Source of the DNA: JAPOXR01 sp965219635
GTDB lineage: Bacteria > Pseudomonadota > Alphaproteobacteria > Rhodobacterales > Rhodobacteraceae
Direction: 5' to 3'
Assembly: GCA_965219635.1 (NCBI GenBank)
Contig: OZ244783.1
Coordinates: 2,976,001-3,040,000 of the forward strand
Length of the DNA stretch: 64,000 nucleotides
Positions 36,017 to 44,741 of the stretch are shown here, piece after piece. The notes beneath the pieces were generated by a model. The model was given only the letters and a program-made list of their open reading frames with translations. It was not told the origin of the DNA and made no database searches. The position numbers and the translations under genes are program-made. Position 1 is the first letter of the stretch. Each line of letters opens with the position of its first letter.

Positions 36017-36345
36017 TCGACGATCACGATATCCGGCTCAAGCGTCCTCATGATTTCGTCGCCGTCCACCAGGATCTGCTCGAAATTGGTGAGTGTGAAG
36101 ACATCCCGCAACTGGTTTTGAGCCATCTGCAATTCGCGGCGTCCCGACACGATCGTGTAGGCTAGATCGATGGCATTCTCGATCCGCTCTGTCCATTCCG
36201 ACTTCGGCGAGGCGGGCGACACCACCAGCACTCTTTCGGCCTTGTTCAAGTTGCGCAACAGAGTGCTGGCACCGATCGCCTGCACAGTCTTTCCAAGGCC
36301 CATCTCATCGGAAGGCTTTCAGGGATCTTCGCAACTGAGCAACCG
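36016..36345 (-). pseudogene. SNF2-family helicase fragment
   Basis: The minus-strand frame shows DEMGLGKTVQAIGA (Walker A, motif I), VLVVSPASPKSEWTERI (motif Ia), FTLTNFEQI and EPDIVIVD, where motif II DEAH/DEAQ should follow. It is replaced at that exact point by array-derived sequence (PEYCWIRS, stop at 35989). Upstream the frame has a stop before SDEMGLGKT. Only about 100 of some 900 residues remain, so this is a non-functional relic cut by the array boundary. Confidence 0.8.
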
Positions 36346-36440
36346 AATGCCTTTCCGGTTAGACCGCAGGACAGAACAGAACCGCCAACCGCAAAAATCT
36401 CTTCACTTGCCTCGGACTGTGCAGTAGAATTTCCAAAAAA

Positions 36441-38540
36441 ATGAGGCAGGCAGTGGCGCGGTCAAAGAAAATGGCCGCCGGTACGAGTGTGAAGGGCAAA
36501 AAGCCCTCCGCAAAGGTTGCGGGCGGAAAATCCAAGCGCAAGACAGGCAACAGCCGTTGGGCGCGGGCGCGCGCAGCCGTCCGGCAGGGAGCAGTTCGGG
36601 CGTTCAGGAAGTTTGCACGGGTTGCCTGGTCGATTGGTTGGCGGTCGGCCATTGCAGGCGGAATCGTGCTTGCACTGTCGGTCTACTATTTCCATGCGAA
36701 ACTCCCCGACGCCAGTGAGCTTCTGGACACCCGTTCCAGCGGTACAATCGCCATTCTTGACAGGAACGGCGAAGTGTTCGCCTGGCGCGGGAACCAGCTC
36801 TCGGCCGTGCCGGCATCCGCTGTCTCACCCAATTTGCGGAATGCCGTAATCGCAGCGGAAGATGACTCCTTCTACGAGCACTCCGGACTCAGCTTACGGG
36901 GCATCGCTGGCGCCATTTACATCAACCTGCGCGAAGGGCGCGGTCCACTGAACGGTCACGGCGGCTCCACCATTACCCAGCAGGTCGCCAAGCTCTTGTG
37001 CCTCGGCGCAAAGTTTGACACGGCATCCGGCAAATCCGAGGCCGAGTTCGAGCGCAATTGCCGCAGGTCGTCCATCTGGCGCAAGATCAAGGAGGTCCCG
37101 TTCGCCATTGCGCTGGAGCTGAAATACACCAAGGATGAAATCCTCTCCGTCTATCTGAACCGGGTATATCTGGGCGCAGGCGCCGTCGGGTTCGAAGCGG
37201 CAAGCAACCGGTACTTTGGCAAATCGGTCACCGATGTTTCCGTCTCCGAGGCTGCGATGCTGGCGGGACTGCTGGCAGCGCCATCGGTCTATTCGCCGAC
37301 CCGCGATATCAATCGGGCCAACCGGCGAGCCAGCCTGATCATCGAGCGGATGCGGAAGGAAGGTTATCTGACCAGTGCAGAGGCTGCGGCAGCCAAAGCC
37401 AATCCGGCAATCCTGTCCCGTTCTGCCCGGAACAGGGCCGGCGGTTATTTTGCAGACTGGATCATGAACACTGGTCCGGAGTTCCTCACCCGCCAGGCAA
37501 TTGAGGATTTCGAGATCCGCACCACATTCGACAGGCGTATTCAGGTGGCCGTCGATGAAGCGCTGACACATGTATTCGAGACACGGGTCAGGGACGGATC
37601 AAGAGCACAGGCAGCGATTGTCGTCATGTCCAGGGATGGCGCTGTGCGGGCAATGGCCGGAGGCCGTCAGGTAAATGCGGCTGGCGTCTTCAATCGGGCC
37701 ACGAGAGCGCTCCGCCAGACCGGGTCGCTGTTCAAGCCGTTCGTGTTTGCCGCGGCACTCGAGCACGGCTACCGGTTCGACGATTTCATTGTCGATGAAC
37801 CGGTTACCTATCACGTCAAGGGATCCGGCCCCTGGTCGCCCAGAAACTACTCAGGTGAATATCTGGGGCGAATTACCCTGACAGAAGCTCTGGCAGAGTC
37901 CGCCAACACTGTTGCAGTGAAACTGTCTGAAGGGATTGGCAGGCATCGGGTGGCAAGCATTGCAGACCGCCTCGGCGCCGGAGAGCATCTGGCGTCGGGA
38001 CCGGCGCTTGCGCTGGGAGCTTCAGAGTCGACTCTCCTTGCCATGACCGCTGCCTACGCCGGAATTCTCAATGGCGGTCAGAGCATCCAGCCCTACGGGC
38101 TGGTCAGCATGGGCCTCAAGGGAGGCCATCAACCCATGATTTCGCGCAAGGAAACTGCAAGTCAGGAGGTCTTTTCGGAATCCACGTCCCGGCAGCTGAT
38201 CTACATGATGCATCGTGCAATCACCCACGGAACCGGACGACGCGCCTTGGTCGGCGACCGTGAGGTTGCCGGGAAAACAGGAACGACCCAAGAGGCCCGG
38301 GACGCCTGGTTCATCGGGTTTACGGCCGACTATGTGACCGGTGTCTGGATGGGTTATGACGACAACACCCCATTGACGGGAGTCACCGGCGGGGGCCTGC
38401 CGGCCGACATCTGGCGGGAGGTCATGGTGCGGATTCACCAAGGCATACCCGCGAGGCCGCTTCCGATGATTGATCCGCCTGGATTCCGCATGGCAAACTC
38501 CGCCGGAACGGGCTCCGGGGATTCCGGGCCGGGAAGCTGA
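36441..38540 (+). CDS. Class A penicillin-binding protein (bifunctional transglycosylase/transpeptidase)
   Basis: A 699-residue inner-membrane enzyme that polymerises and crosslinks peptidoglycan. A Lys-rich cytoplasmic tail (about 1-65) precedes one transmembrane helix (about 70-90). The GT51 domain contains EDDSFYEHSGL with the catalytic Glu, GGSTITQQVAK and a KIKEVPFAIALELKYTKDEILSVYLNRVYLG segment. The transpeptidase domain has TGSLFKPF (SxxK), ESANTVAVKL (SxN) and AGKTGTTQEARDAWF (KTG). The start ATG 36441 is the first Met of the open frame. The length is in range for PBP1-type proteins of alphaproteobacteria; the exact subtype is not assigned. Confidence 0.93.
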   Translation: MRQAVARSKKMAAGTSVKGKKPSAKVAGGKSKRKTGNSRWARARAAVRQGAVRAFRKFARVAWSIGWRSAIAGGIVLALSVYYFHAKLPDASELLDTRSSGTIAILDRNGEVFAWRGNQLSAVPASAVSPNLRNAVIAAEDDSFYEHSGLSLRGIAGAIYINLREGRGPLNGHGGSTITQQVAKLLCLGAKFDTASGKSEAEFERNCRRSSIWRKIKEVPFAIALELKYTKDEILSVYLNRVYLGAGAVGFEAASNRYFGKSVTDVSVSEAAMLAGLLAAPSVYSPTRDINRANRRASLIIERMRKEGYLTSAEAAAAKANPAILSRSARNRAGGYFADWIMNTGPEFLTRQAIEDFEIRTTFDRRIQVAVDEALTHVFETRVRDGSRAQAAIVVMSRDGAVRAMAGGRQVNAAGVFNRATRALRQTGSLFKPFVFAAALEHGYRFDDFIVDEPVTYHVKGSGPWSPRNYSGEYLGRITLTEALAESANTVAVKLSEGIGRHRVASIADRLGAGEHLASGPALALGASESTLLAMTAAYAGILNGGQSIQPYGLVSMGLKGGHQPMISRKETASQEVFSESTSRQLIYMMHRAITHGTGRRALVGDREVAGKTGTTQEARDAWFIGFTADYVTGVWMGYDDNTPLTGVTGGGLPADIWREVMVRIHQGIPARPLPMIDPPGFRMANSAGTGSGDSGPGS

Positions 38541-38598
38541 AGCCAAATATACACGCAGCGCCGCGACCAGCGCAGGGTCGATGAGTTGCCTTGCCGTC

Positions 38599-39264
38599 CT
38601 ACAGATACCGTGTGGGCAAATATTCGATCAACTGGTCGAGATTGCCCTTTCGCTGCTGAAGCAGAGAGCGGATGACTGTGCGCTCGAGGGTCAGCAGATT
38701 GAAGTCGTGAGTCACCACATTGACGATCCGGGTTTTCCCGCGTTGGCGGTGAACCAGCCACTTCAAATTGTAGGGGCTTGAGCCTGTCATGGTAATCTCG
38801 GATTCAACCGCAAACTGGTTCTTCTTCATCTCCAGAGCGCCCAGAATCGCAAAGTCTCCTCCGAGTGCCTCGGGAAAGTGACGGGCATACTTTTCGGCTA
38901 GGTAGCGCGTGAACACATCCGTAAACTCGTCTCGCTGTTCCTTTGTTGCCCTGCGCCATGGGACACCGATCACAGACTGGCTGATGAGTTCCATGTTTGC
39001 GTATTTTTCCAGCACATCCTCTATGCCGTCGGCGATTTGGTCTCTGGATTCGGCTGACTGATAAAGTTTCCGCAAGTCTTCCAATGCGGCTGTGACCGTT
39101 TTTTTGGCAGCTATTTCGTTGGCCCTTGCGTCGCCCGGCGCAGAAATCGAGGCCATTCCAATAGCCGCCGCGACTGTGCCCGCCCAAGCCAGCCGCTTCC
39201 ATTCACTGCCTGTGCTCCAGCCCGATCTGAACAGTCCGGTTATGCCTACAAACAATCCTCCCAT
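38599..39264 (-). CDS. mlaC: MlaC/Ttg2D-family phospholipid-binding protein
   Basis: A 221-residue periplasmic protein of the Tol_Tol_Ttg2 family, which shuttles phospholipids in the Mla pathway that maintains outer-membrane asymmetry. The order is a short N-terminus, the hydrophobic signal AGTVAAAIGMASISAPGDARA, then the family core (YANMELISQSVIGVPWRRATKEQRDEFTDVFTRYLAEKYA, KNQFAVESEITMTGSSPYNLKWLVHRQRGKTRIVNVVTHDFNLLTLERTVIRSLLQQ). The open frame reaches 39522, but ATG 39264, preceded by GGAAGGG, places the signal correctly. No mlaDEF genes are adjacent. It is divergent from ridA. Confidence 0.85.
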   Translation of the reverse strand: MGGLFVGITGLFRSGWSTGSEWKRLAWAGTVAAAIGMASISAPGDARANEIAAKKTVTAALEDLRKLYQSAESRDQIADGIEDVLEKYANMELISQSVIGVPWRRATKEQRDEFTDVFTRYLAEKYARHFPEALGGDFAILGALEMKKNQFAVESEITMTGSSPYNLKWLVHRQRGKTRIVNVVTHDFNLLTLERTVIRSLLQQRKGNLDQLIEYLPTRYL

Positions 39265-39533
39265 GGCATGCCCTTCCAAGTTCTGCGACGGGATACACTC
39301 AACCCCGGAAGCCCCGATTTGCATCCCGCTTGATCCGACCCAGGTGAGTTTACAATGACCGGAGCCGAAACTCAATTTTCCGCTTCCAGCCTTCAGTTCT
39401 TGAGCCATATCCACGCGAGGATCAGGTCCCGGCACTCCTTCACAGGTAGCACCTGAAACGCCAATCCGCTTCTCGAAAGATCGCAGGAATTCCGGTAGAG
39501 TTGTCGGATAGGTAGATACCATGGAGCCACGAC

Positions 39534-39998
39534 ATGACAGGCGAGATCGAGAACAGGCTTGCCCAAATGGGCATTGTGCTGCCGGACCCGCCAGCTCCCG
39601 TGGCGGCCTATATTCCGGTCAGAACCAGCGGCAATCTGGTTTTTGTATCAGGACAGCTTCCGATCATTGCCGGGACGCCGCAATCAGGCAAACTGGGCCA
39701 CGACATCGACATTGAAACCGGAGCTGCTGCTGCCCGGGTTTGCGCAATCAACCTACTTGCGCAGGTGCGCCATGCATGTGGCGGCGATCTGGACAGGATG
39801 GACCAGGTCATCAAATTGACAGGTTTCGTAAACAGCACACCGGACTTCATCGACCACCCCAAGGTGGTGAACGGAGCTTCCGAGTTCCTGGTGGAAGTGC
39901 TGGGTGACGCCGGCAAGCACGCTCGCTCTGCTGTCGGAGTAAGCTCGCTTCCCTTCGGCGCGCCTGTCGAAATAGAGGGGATTTTTTCCCTACGGTGA
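39534..39998 (+). CDS. RidA/YjgF-family protein
   Basis: 154 residues with the RidA fold: GNLVFVSGQLPI, VCAINLLAQVRHACGGDLDRMDQVIKLTGFVNSTPDF, and HARSAVGVSSLPFGAPVEIEGIF with the conserved Arg of the imine-hydrolysis site. Members deaminate reactive enamine/imine intermediates; this longer N-terminal form (YjgH/TdcF-like subgroup) may differ in substrate. It overlaps the next gene by 4 bp, indicating coupled translation. Confidence 0.9.
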   Translation: MTGEIENRLAQMGIVLPDPPAPVAAYIPVRTSGNLVFVSGQLPIIAGTPQSGKLGHDIDIETGAAAARVCAINLLAQVRHACGGDLDRMDQVIKLTGFVNSTPDFIDHPKVVNGASEFLVEVLGDAGKHARSAVGVSSLPFGAPVEIEGIFSLR

Positions 39999-41185
39999 AA
40001 CCTGAAACAGACACCCAGCCAGACCGGCTCATGGCGGCCGTTCACCGGAACATATCCGAGATTCCAGAAACTGAGTGGGACGCATGTGCCTGTCCGGAAG
40101 CCGCTGCCGGAGGACGCCCGCTTGATCCCTTTACCACCCACAGGTTTCTGCGGGCGCTTGAGACATCCGGATCTGTCGGAGGAATGAGTGGCTGGGATCC
40201 CCTGCATGTTGCGCTCTACCGCGATGAAGCCATCGCAGCCGTGATGCCGCTCTACGCAAAGCACCACAGCCAGGGTGAGTATGTCTTCGATCATGGTTGG
40301 GCAGACGCGTTCGAGCGCGCAGGCGGAAACTACTACCCCAAACTTCAGGCGGCGGTTCCATTCACTCCAGCGACAGGAAGGCGGTTCCTGACTCGCCACA
40401 ATGGCGATGAAGACGCCATGAAGGCCCTGGCAGCGGCGGCGATCGAAATTCTATCGAACAACAGCCTTTCCTCGCTGCACATCACCTTCTGCACCGATAC
40501 GGAAGCGCATGCCGGGAGCGAGTTTGGATTCCTGCACCGGACCGGCGAGCAGTTTCACTGGCAGAACCATGGATACTCGAGTTTCGATGAGTTTCTCGGT
40601 GAATTGTCGTCACGCAAGCGCAAGAACATCCGGCAGGAACGAAGCCGGGCCAACTCGTTCGGCGGAACGATCAGGATGCTTACCGGGCCAGACATTTGCG
40701 ATGAGCACTGGGATGCGTTCTGGGAGTTCTACCAGGACACGGGCGCCCGCAAGTGGGGGCGGCCCTATCTGACCCGGCGCTTCTTCGACGAAATCCATGA
40801 CAGCATGCGGGACGACATCCTGTTGGTCATGTGTGAACGCAATGGCCGGCAGATTGCCGGCGCGCTGAACTTCATCGGGCGCGACACGCTGTTTGGCCGC
40901 TATTGGGGTTGCCTTGAGCATCACAGCTGCCTGCACTTCGAGGTTTGCTACTACCGCGCGATCGAGTTTGCGATCGAAAACAGCCTCCGGACTGTAGAAG
41001 CCGGTGCGCAAGGGCCACACAAACTTGCCCGAGGATACATGCCGGTCCAGATCAACTCATTGCACTGGATTGCGCATCCCGGCTTCAGGCGCGCAGTCCT
41101 GGAGTATCTCCAGGTGGAGAACCGGGAGATTGACCGGGTAATGGAACTGCTGTCCGAACGCAGTCCATTCAGAAAGGGAGCATAG
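39995..41185 (+). CDS. FemAB/GNAT-like protein (DUF482 family)
   Basis: A 396-residue protein with two GNAT-like halves. PLYAKHHSQGEYVFDHGWADAFERAGGNYYPKLQAAVPFTPATGRRFL and SSRKRKNIRQERSR...FWEFYQDTGARKWGRPYLTRRFF are hallmarks of the DUF482 (peptidoglycan-biosynthesis/acyltransferase-like) family. No characterised substrate can be assigned. Start GTG 39995 shares bases with the ridA stop (GTGA). Together with ridA and phhB it forms a compact operon 39534-41510. Confidence 0.85.
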   Translation: MKPETDTQPDRLMAAVHRNISEIPETEWDACACPEAAAGGRPLDPFTTHRFLRALETSGSVGGMSGWDPLHVALYRDEAIAAVMPLYAKHHSQGEYVFDHGWADAFERAGGNYYPKLQAAVPFTPATGRRFLTRHNGDEDAMKALAAAAIEILSNNSLSSLHITFCTDTEAHAGSEFGFLHRTGEQFHWQNHGYSSFDEFLGELSSRKRKNIRQERSRANSFGGTIRMLTGPDICDEHWDAFWEFYQDTGARKWGRPYLTRRFFDEIHDSMRDDILLVMCERNGRQIAGALNFIGRDTLFGRYWGCLEHHSCLHFEVCYYRAIEFAIENSLRTVEAGAQGPHKLARGYMPVQINSLHWIAHPGFRRAVLEYLQVENREIDRVMELLSERSPFRKGA

Positions 41186-41189
41186 TGAC

Positions 41190-41510
41190 ATGCAAGCAAA
41201 ACCGGACCGGGACGAACTTGACGAAGCGATCGAACAGTTGGTGGCCAATGGCTGGAGCACCAGTACCGGCGGCAAGGCGATCAAGAAGGAATTCAGGTTC
41301 CGGACATTCAATGCTGCTTTTGGCTGGATGAGCCGGGTTGCGCTGATGGCGGAGAAGATTAGTCATCATCCTGACTGGAGCAACTCCTACAACCGGGTAA
41401 CTGTCGAATTGACCACCCACAGCGCTGGCGGAATAACCGATCTGGACATTCGTCTCGCCAAGGCGATGGACAACTTCCTGGCAGACACTGGCGAGCGCCG
41501 ACCTCCGTGA
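41190..41510 (+). CDS. phhB: Pterin-4a-carbinolamine dehydratase
   Basis: A 106-residue enzyme that dehydrates 4a-hydroxytetrahydrobiopterin and so recycles the cofactor of aromatic amino-acid hydroxylases. The signature EKISHHPDWSNSYNRVTVELTTHSAGGITDLD holds the catalytic His pair. ATG 41190 is 4 bp after the upstream stop. No phenylalanine hydroxylase gene is nearby, so its physiological partner is unknown. Confidence 0.93.
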   Translation: MQAKPDRDELDEAIEQLVANGWSTSTGGKAIKKEFRFRTFNAAFGWMSRVALMAEKISHHPDWSNSYNRVTVELTTHSAGGITDLDIRLAKAMDNFLADTGERRPP

Positions 41511-41525
41511 CAATTGTGGAAAGGC

Positions 41526-41821
41526 TCAATGTCCCGCCTCCAGTGAGCATCTAGAAATTCGGGCATGCCAGCCCCCCATTCCGGTACAAAAAGGCCGATT
41601 CAAGTACGCCAACGCTTCATGGGCAGTCACAACCCGGTCTTCCAAATCGGTTATCTCTGGCAGACCAAACAGTTTGCGGACCTTTCTGAGCATTGAGCTT
41701 TCTGCCTCTTCCAGAACAGTCGCCAGATATTCAATGTCGATTACATCGTTATCGACAATGGATTCCCAAATCGACCCTCAAGGGTCATTCGAACTTGGGG
41801 ACCCATAGGAACTCTGGCCAT
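41526..41821 (-). pseudogene. Possible frameshifted small gene downstream of the ASCH gene
   Basis: On the minus strand an ATG at 41821, 7 nt after the ASCH stop, reads MARVPMGPQVRMTLEG and soon stops. A second frame then gives a plausible protein (IWESIVDNDVIDIEYLATVLEEAESS..KVRKLFGLPEITDLEDRVVTAHEALAYL) without a start of its own, ending at 41526. The two join by one frameshift near 41770. No family is recognised; the position suggests a member of the Xre-RES-ASCH operon. Confidence 0.35.
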
Positions 41822-41828
41822 GTTGGTA

Positions 41829-42275
41829 TCAGGTAGAAGCTCCAAGGCAATCATTGAGCAGGTCCAATACTGGCTCCGGAATATAGCGATAGGACTGTGG
41901 CACCTTGAAGCTGAGCTTCCTAAACTCGTCCGCTCCTACCCCGCGGGTCAACCCTCGCACTCCGCATAACGCTATTGCAAACCCCTCCTGCACGCCAAGG
42001 AAGTAGTCATCAAACGACGCTCGATCTACTGCGCCGTTCGCACCGTGAGCAGACCAGAGCATTGGTGGAGCCATTCGGGTCACGGAAACAACAAACGCCC
42101 TGCAGGTAACCTGTTTCACCGGGGCCGTAGAATAGAACCAAATAACCGAACCGCGAACGCGTGACTCGGACGGAAATCGCCGTCGGAACTCTACAGTCTT
42201 CAGGCCCTTGACGATGTTCACTGCATGCCGGGGCTTGATGCTAAGCAGGATTTGAGGAGCCGTCGGCGAACTCAT
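41829..42275 (-). CDS. ASCH/PUA-like domain protein
   Basis: A 148-residue protein with an N-terminal ASCH-type pattern (ILLSIKPRHAVNIVKGLKTVEFRRRFP then VIWFYSTAPVKQV). Conserved middle (APPMLWSAHG..FDDYFLGVQEGFAIAL) and C-terminal (FKVPQSYRYI) segments follow. ASCH proteins bind RNA or modified nucleosides; a few are nucleases or amidohydrolases. Its ATG overlaps the stop of the upstream ORF (ATGA, 42272-42275), so it is the fourth gene of a minus-strand operon beginning with the Xre antitoxin. Confidence 0.7.
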   Translation of the reverse strand: MSSPTAPQILLSIKPRHAVNIVKGLKTVEFRRRFPSESRVRGSVIWFYSTAPVKQVTCRAFVVSVTRMAPPMLWSAHGANGAVDRASFDDYFLGVQEGFAIALCGVRGLTRGVGADEFRKLSFKVPQSYRYIPEPVLDLLNDCLGAST

Positions 42276-42634
42276 GTGACAAACTCTGCCCCCTTGCGAA
42301 CGTCAATTTGCGCTAAACACAGGAAACAGATGCTTAAGCAAATTGACCAAATCGGTCCATTCGCCGCACGATCCAACAATAACTCTTTCCCTGTTTCAGT
42401 AACTCCCGCAACATCACGTAATGCTCCCATTTCAAGCTCTTGGTCAAAATGAGCAAGGGGAGAATGAGTCAACATTCTGAATTCCGAACTTGTACTTGCA
42501 CCGCTGGTCAACTGTCCACGCTCACCCGAGTACGGAGCCTGCGAAGATTGGTGCTGTAGTTCATTGAAACAATGGCGCGGAAAGACTGCCATAGTTTGGC
42601 GGCGGAATTGGGATGGCACGGGACTTCGCATCAT
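42272..42634 (-). CDS. Hypothetical protein between RES toxin and ASCH gene
   Basis: A 120-residue open frame starting 4 bp after the RES toxin stop and overlapping the ASCH start by 4 bp, so the spacing argues for a real gene. The sequence (LAHFDQELEMGALRDVAGVTETGKELLLDRAANGPIW, then a Cys-rich hydrophobic patch) matches no family I know, and the N-terminal third looks like random sequence. It may be a decayed gene. Confidence 0.35.
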   Translation of the reverse strand: MMRSPVPSQFRRQTMAVFPRHCFNELQHQSSQAPYSGERGQLTSGASTSSEFRMLTHSPLAHFDQELEMGALRDVAGVTETGKELLLDRAANGPIWSICLSICFLCLAQIDVRKGAEFVT

Positions 42635-42638
42635 GCTG

Positions 42639-43352
42639 TCATATTTCTGTCAGGTCGGGATACTCTCCATCGAATTCCCTTTTTTCGTATATCCTGGCTA
42701 TCCGTGTTCCATCCCAGACGTAGCAGAGATGGCGCTCCTGTCGGACACCTGAAAGAAGTCGCGGACGAAACACGGCCGCGCATTCGCCCTTTGTCCGGCG
42801 GACGCTGTCGTATGCGATCCCAACTGAGCCATTTGTGCGCAGTCTTCTCGCCAGACTCTGACCGGCCGCGTAACTGTCCTTGTTGTAGACTTCCGGTAAT
42901 GTCGACCCCATCCCGCGGAGGTCATGAAGTTCTCCGCAGATGTCAACTGCGTATACTCGCATGTCCAACTCCATGAACTCCTGTGCGGTGGCGCGCATGA
43001 AGCGTTGCCTATGATAGCTGGACTCTGCAACGGCTGTGCCGAGTTCTCGTGCTGCGTAGAAGACCCCATGGCTTCCATCGGTAAACCGGCTGCCGTTCGG
43101 GTTCAGGTGAGTAAAGGCCGCCATGATGACCGAGGTTCCCGGTCCGCTCACGCGATCCTGGGGCGCTACCAGAGCGATATCCCCAACCTCGTCGCGCAAC
43201 CTGGAATTCGTGAGCGCGTCCAACTCGAAAACCGCTTCAAGATCCTCTGGATCGGTGACCCTCTCAAAGAGGTGGATGGGTGGAAACCGGCTAGGAACAA
43301 TCCGCCAGCAGGGCCTCCAATCGACTCTTGCAATGGGCGGTATCATGCCCAA
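42639..43352 (-). CDS. RES-domain toxin
   Basis: A 237-residue RES-family protein. Characterised members are toxins that deplete NAD+ or ADP-ribosylate targets. The expected residues are present: Arg in CWRIVPSRF, Tyr and Glu in GVFYAARELGTAVAESSYHR, and Ser in NGSVGIAYDSVR. The N-terminus overlaps the antitoxin gene by 10 bp. The frame is intact and the catalytic set complete, so the toxin is probably active and must be balanced by the upstream antitoxin. Confidence 0.87.
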   Translation of the reverse strand: MGMIPPIARVDWRPCWRIVPSRFPPIHLFERVTDPEDLEAVFELDALTNSRLRDEVGDIALVAPQDRVSGPGTSVIMAAFTHLNPNGSRFTDGSHGVFYAARELGTAVAESSYHRQRFMRATAQEFMELDMRVYAVDICGELHDLRGMGSTLPEVYNKDSYAAGQSLARRLRTNGSVGIAYDSVRRTKGECAAVFRPRLLSGVRQERHLCYVWDGTRIARIYEKREFDGEYPDLTEI

Positions 43353-43747
43353 CCGCCGCGCTCCGCATCAAGGTACTGGCGGACGACAAAGAGGTCGGCC
43401 ACCTGGCCAGACAGCATCCGGTCCAGCGCTGGCTTGCCACCGAATAGTGGCGCAGCGTTTGGGCGCCTGACCCATTCGTCGGCGGCCTTGTGGTCGGGAA
43501 GCAGGATCTGGAGAGCCTTGTAGATGCCTACCACGTAAGAGATGCGCTCCAATGTATCCTTGGGAAGCGGCGTGCTGGGGTCCTTCTTCCACTTGAAGTA
43601 GGTTGACCTTGCCGTCAGTCCGAGGAGGATCATCTGTTCCTCTACCGCCAGGTTCCAGAGCCTTGCGATCCGAAAGAATGTACGAAGCGCCGGGCCTGAA
43701 AGGCCCTTACGGTCGATGGCCACTGCGGGGCGCAATTGTTCAGCCAT
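43343..43747 (-). CDS. Xre/MbcA/ParS-type antitoxin of the RES system
   Basis: A 134-residue protein with a helix-turn-helix half (FRIARLWNLAVEEQMILLGLTARSTYFKWKKDP) and a C-terminal MbcA/ParS toxin-binding domain (RISYVVGIYKALQILLPDHKAADEWVRRPNAAPLFGGKPALDRML). This is the classic RES antitoxin architecture. It lies upstream of and overlapping the toxin gene and faces an AT-rich palindromic region that is the likely autoregulatory operator. Confidence 0.88.
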   Translation of the reverse strand: MAEQLRPAVAIDRKGLSGPALRTFFRIARLWNLAVEEQMILLGLTARSTYFKWKKDPSTPLPKDTLERISYVVGIYKALQILLPDHKAADEWVRRPNAAPLFGGKPALDRMLSGQVADLFVVRQYLDAERGGWA

Positions 43748-43758
43748 GGTATGTCCAT

Positions 43759-43778
43759 ATATAGACTATATTCTATAT
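43759..43778 (-). promoter_or_regulatory. Palindromic operator/promoter region of the RES operon
   Basis: ATATAGACTATAT (43759-43771) is a 13-bp palindrome, and its half-site CTATAT is repeated at 43773-43778. It sits just upstream of the antitoxin start at 43747 in otherwise GC-richer DNA. Antitoxins of this class repress their own promoters, so this is the probable binding site. Confidence 0.5.
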
Positions 43779-43789
43779 TTAGTACAGAA

Positions 43790-44741
43790 ATGGCTCTCAT
43801 GCAAGCCTCAACTGCCCGCATCTGTCGAGGAAATGAAAGCCGGGCAACCTATAAAGATCCCTTGCCAGTTCAAACCCTAGTTTTGCGGCGGACAACCAGC
43901 TTGATCCATTCGTTCTCCTGGTTTTCCGGGAATACCGAACGGCATCTTGGGAACAGTCTTGGCGGGCGGCATGTTTCTCGGTGTCGCCACTGGCTGCTAC
44001 ACACAGCAGAAAACGAGTGTTTTCTGGGTTCTTGGTGATCCACTCCTGCCGGAGACCGCTATTGCCAGCGGTCCGAAACGACCCGGATATGAGGACTAGG
44101 TGCAATGAACACAGTGATGCAAAGAGAGATCGCAAGACCGGGACACGGCGCTGCAAGATCTGCCAACTCCACCGCAGACACGCACATCGAGCAAGCTGCG
44201 CCACTCGGCCCCGAGCAAGTCCACTCTTGAGCTGCCAAAAATTGGTAGCGTAACGCAGGCTCGGCATTCAGCCCATCTGCGAAAAGGTTAAGGTGAGCAT
44301 TAGTCCGTATCAAGCGGCAATGCTTGAATTACGAACCGGGGAAGACAAGTAGCAACGCGGAGAATCAAGTTGTTGAGGATCTTGCCGCGGATGGTGCCTT
44401 CCAGTCCCTTGCCGGACCGAGCTGCCGTTAGGCAAATGTCTGGCGTAGATGGGGGGAGCGGAGAGCGAGAGTTCATGAACTGCTTGCTGATAAATGGGCC
44501 GCCTTCCGCTGGAAGCAAAGGCGTGCAGGATTCACTTTTGCGCTGTCGGAAAGCACGAGCTAGTGGGAAGCGCTCGGTGGATTCACGTTTCGAGCACATG
44601 TGCTCGGGAACACCAAGGACTCCGGCAAACTCGGGCAGAAGTCTTGCGTGACAAAACTAGCGACTCTCTAGCCAGTCCGGCAGTTTTGAACCGCGCCCCA
44701 AATCAGTGCTGCGGTTCCGACGATTGGCAAGAGCAGGGTCG
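43790..44741. other. Accessory spacer without supported genes
   Basis: About 950 bp of lower-GC sequence between the RES operon and the RhuM-Fic gene. Short frames exist on both strands (for example a 41-codon plus-strand frame at 44104) but none shows ribosome sites plus recognisable protein features. It may contain decayed mobile DNA. Confidence 0.4.

Noticed and set aside
44104..44229. 41-codon plus-strand ORF in the spacer before the RhuM-Fic gene
   Set aside because: No ribosome site, no similarity, short enough to occur by chance.
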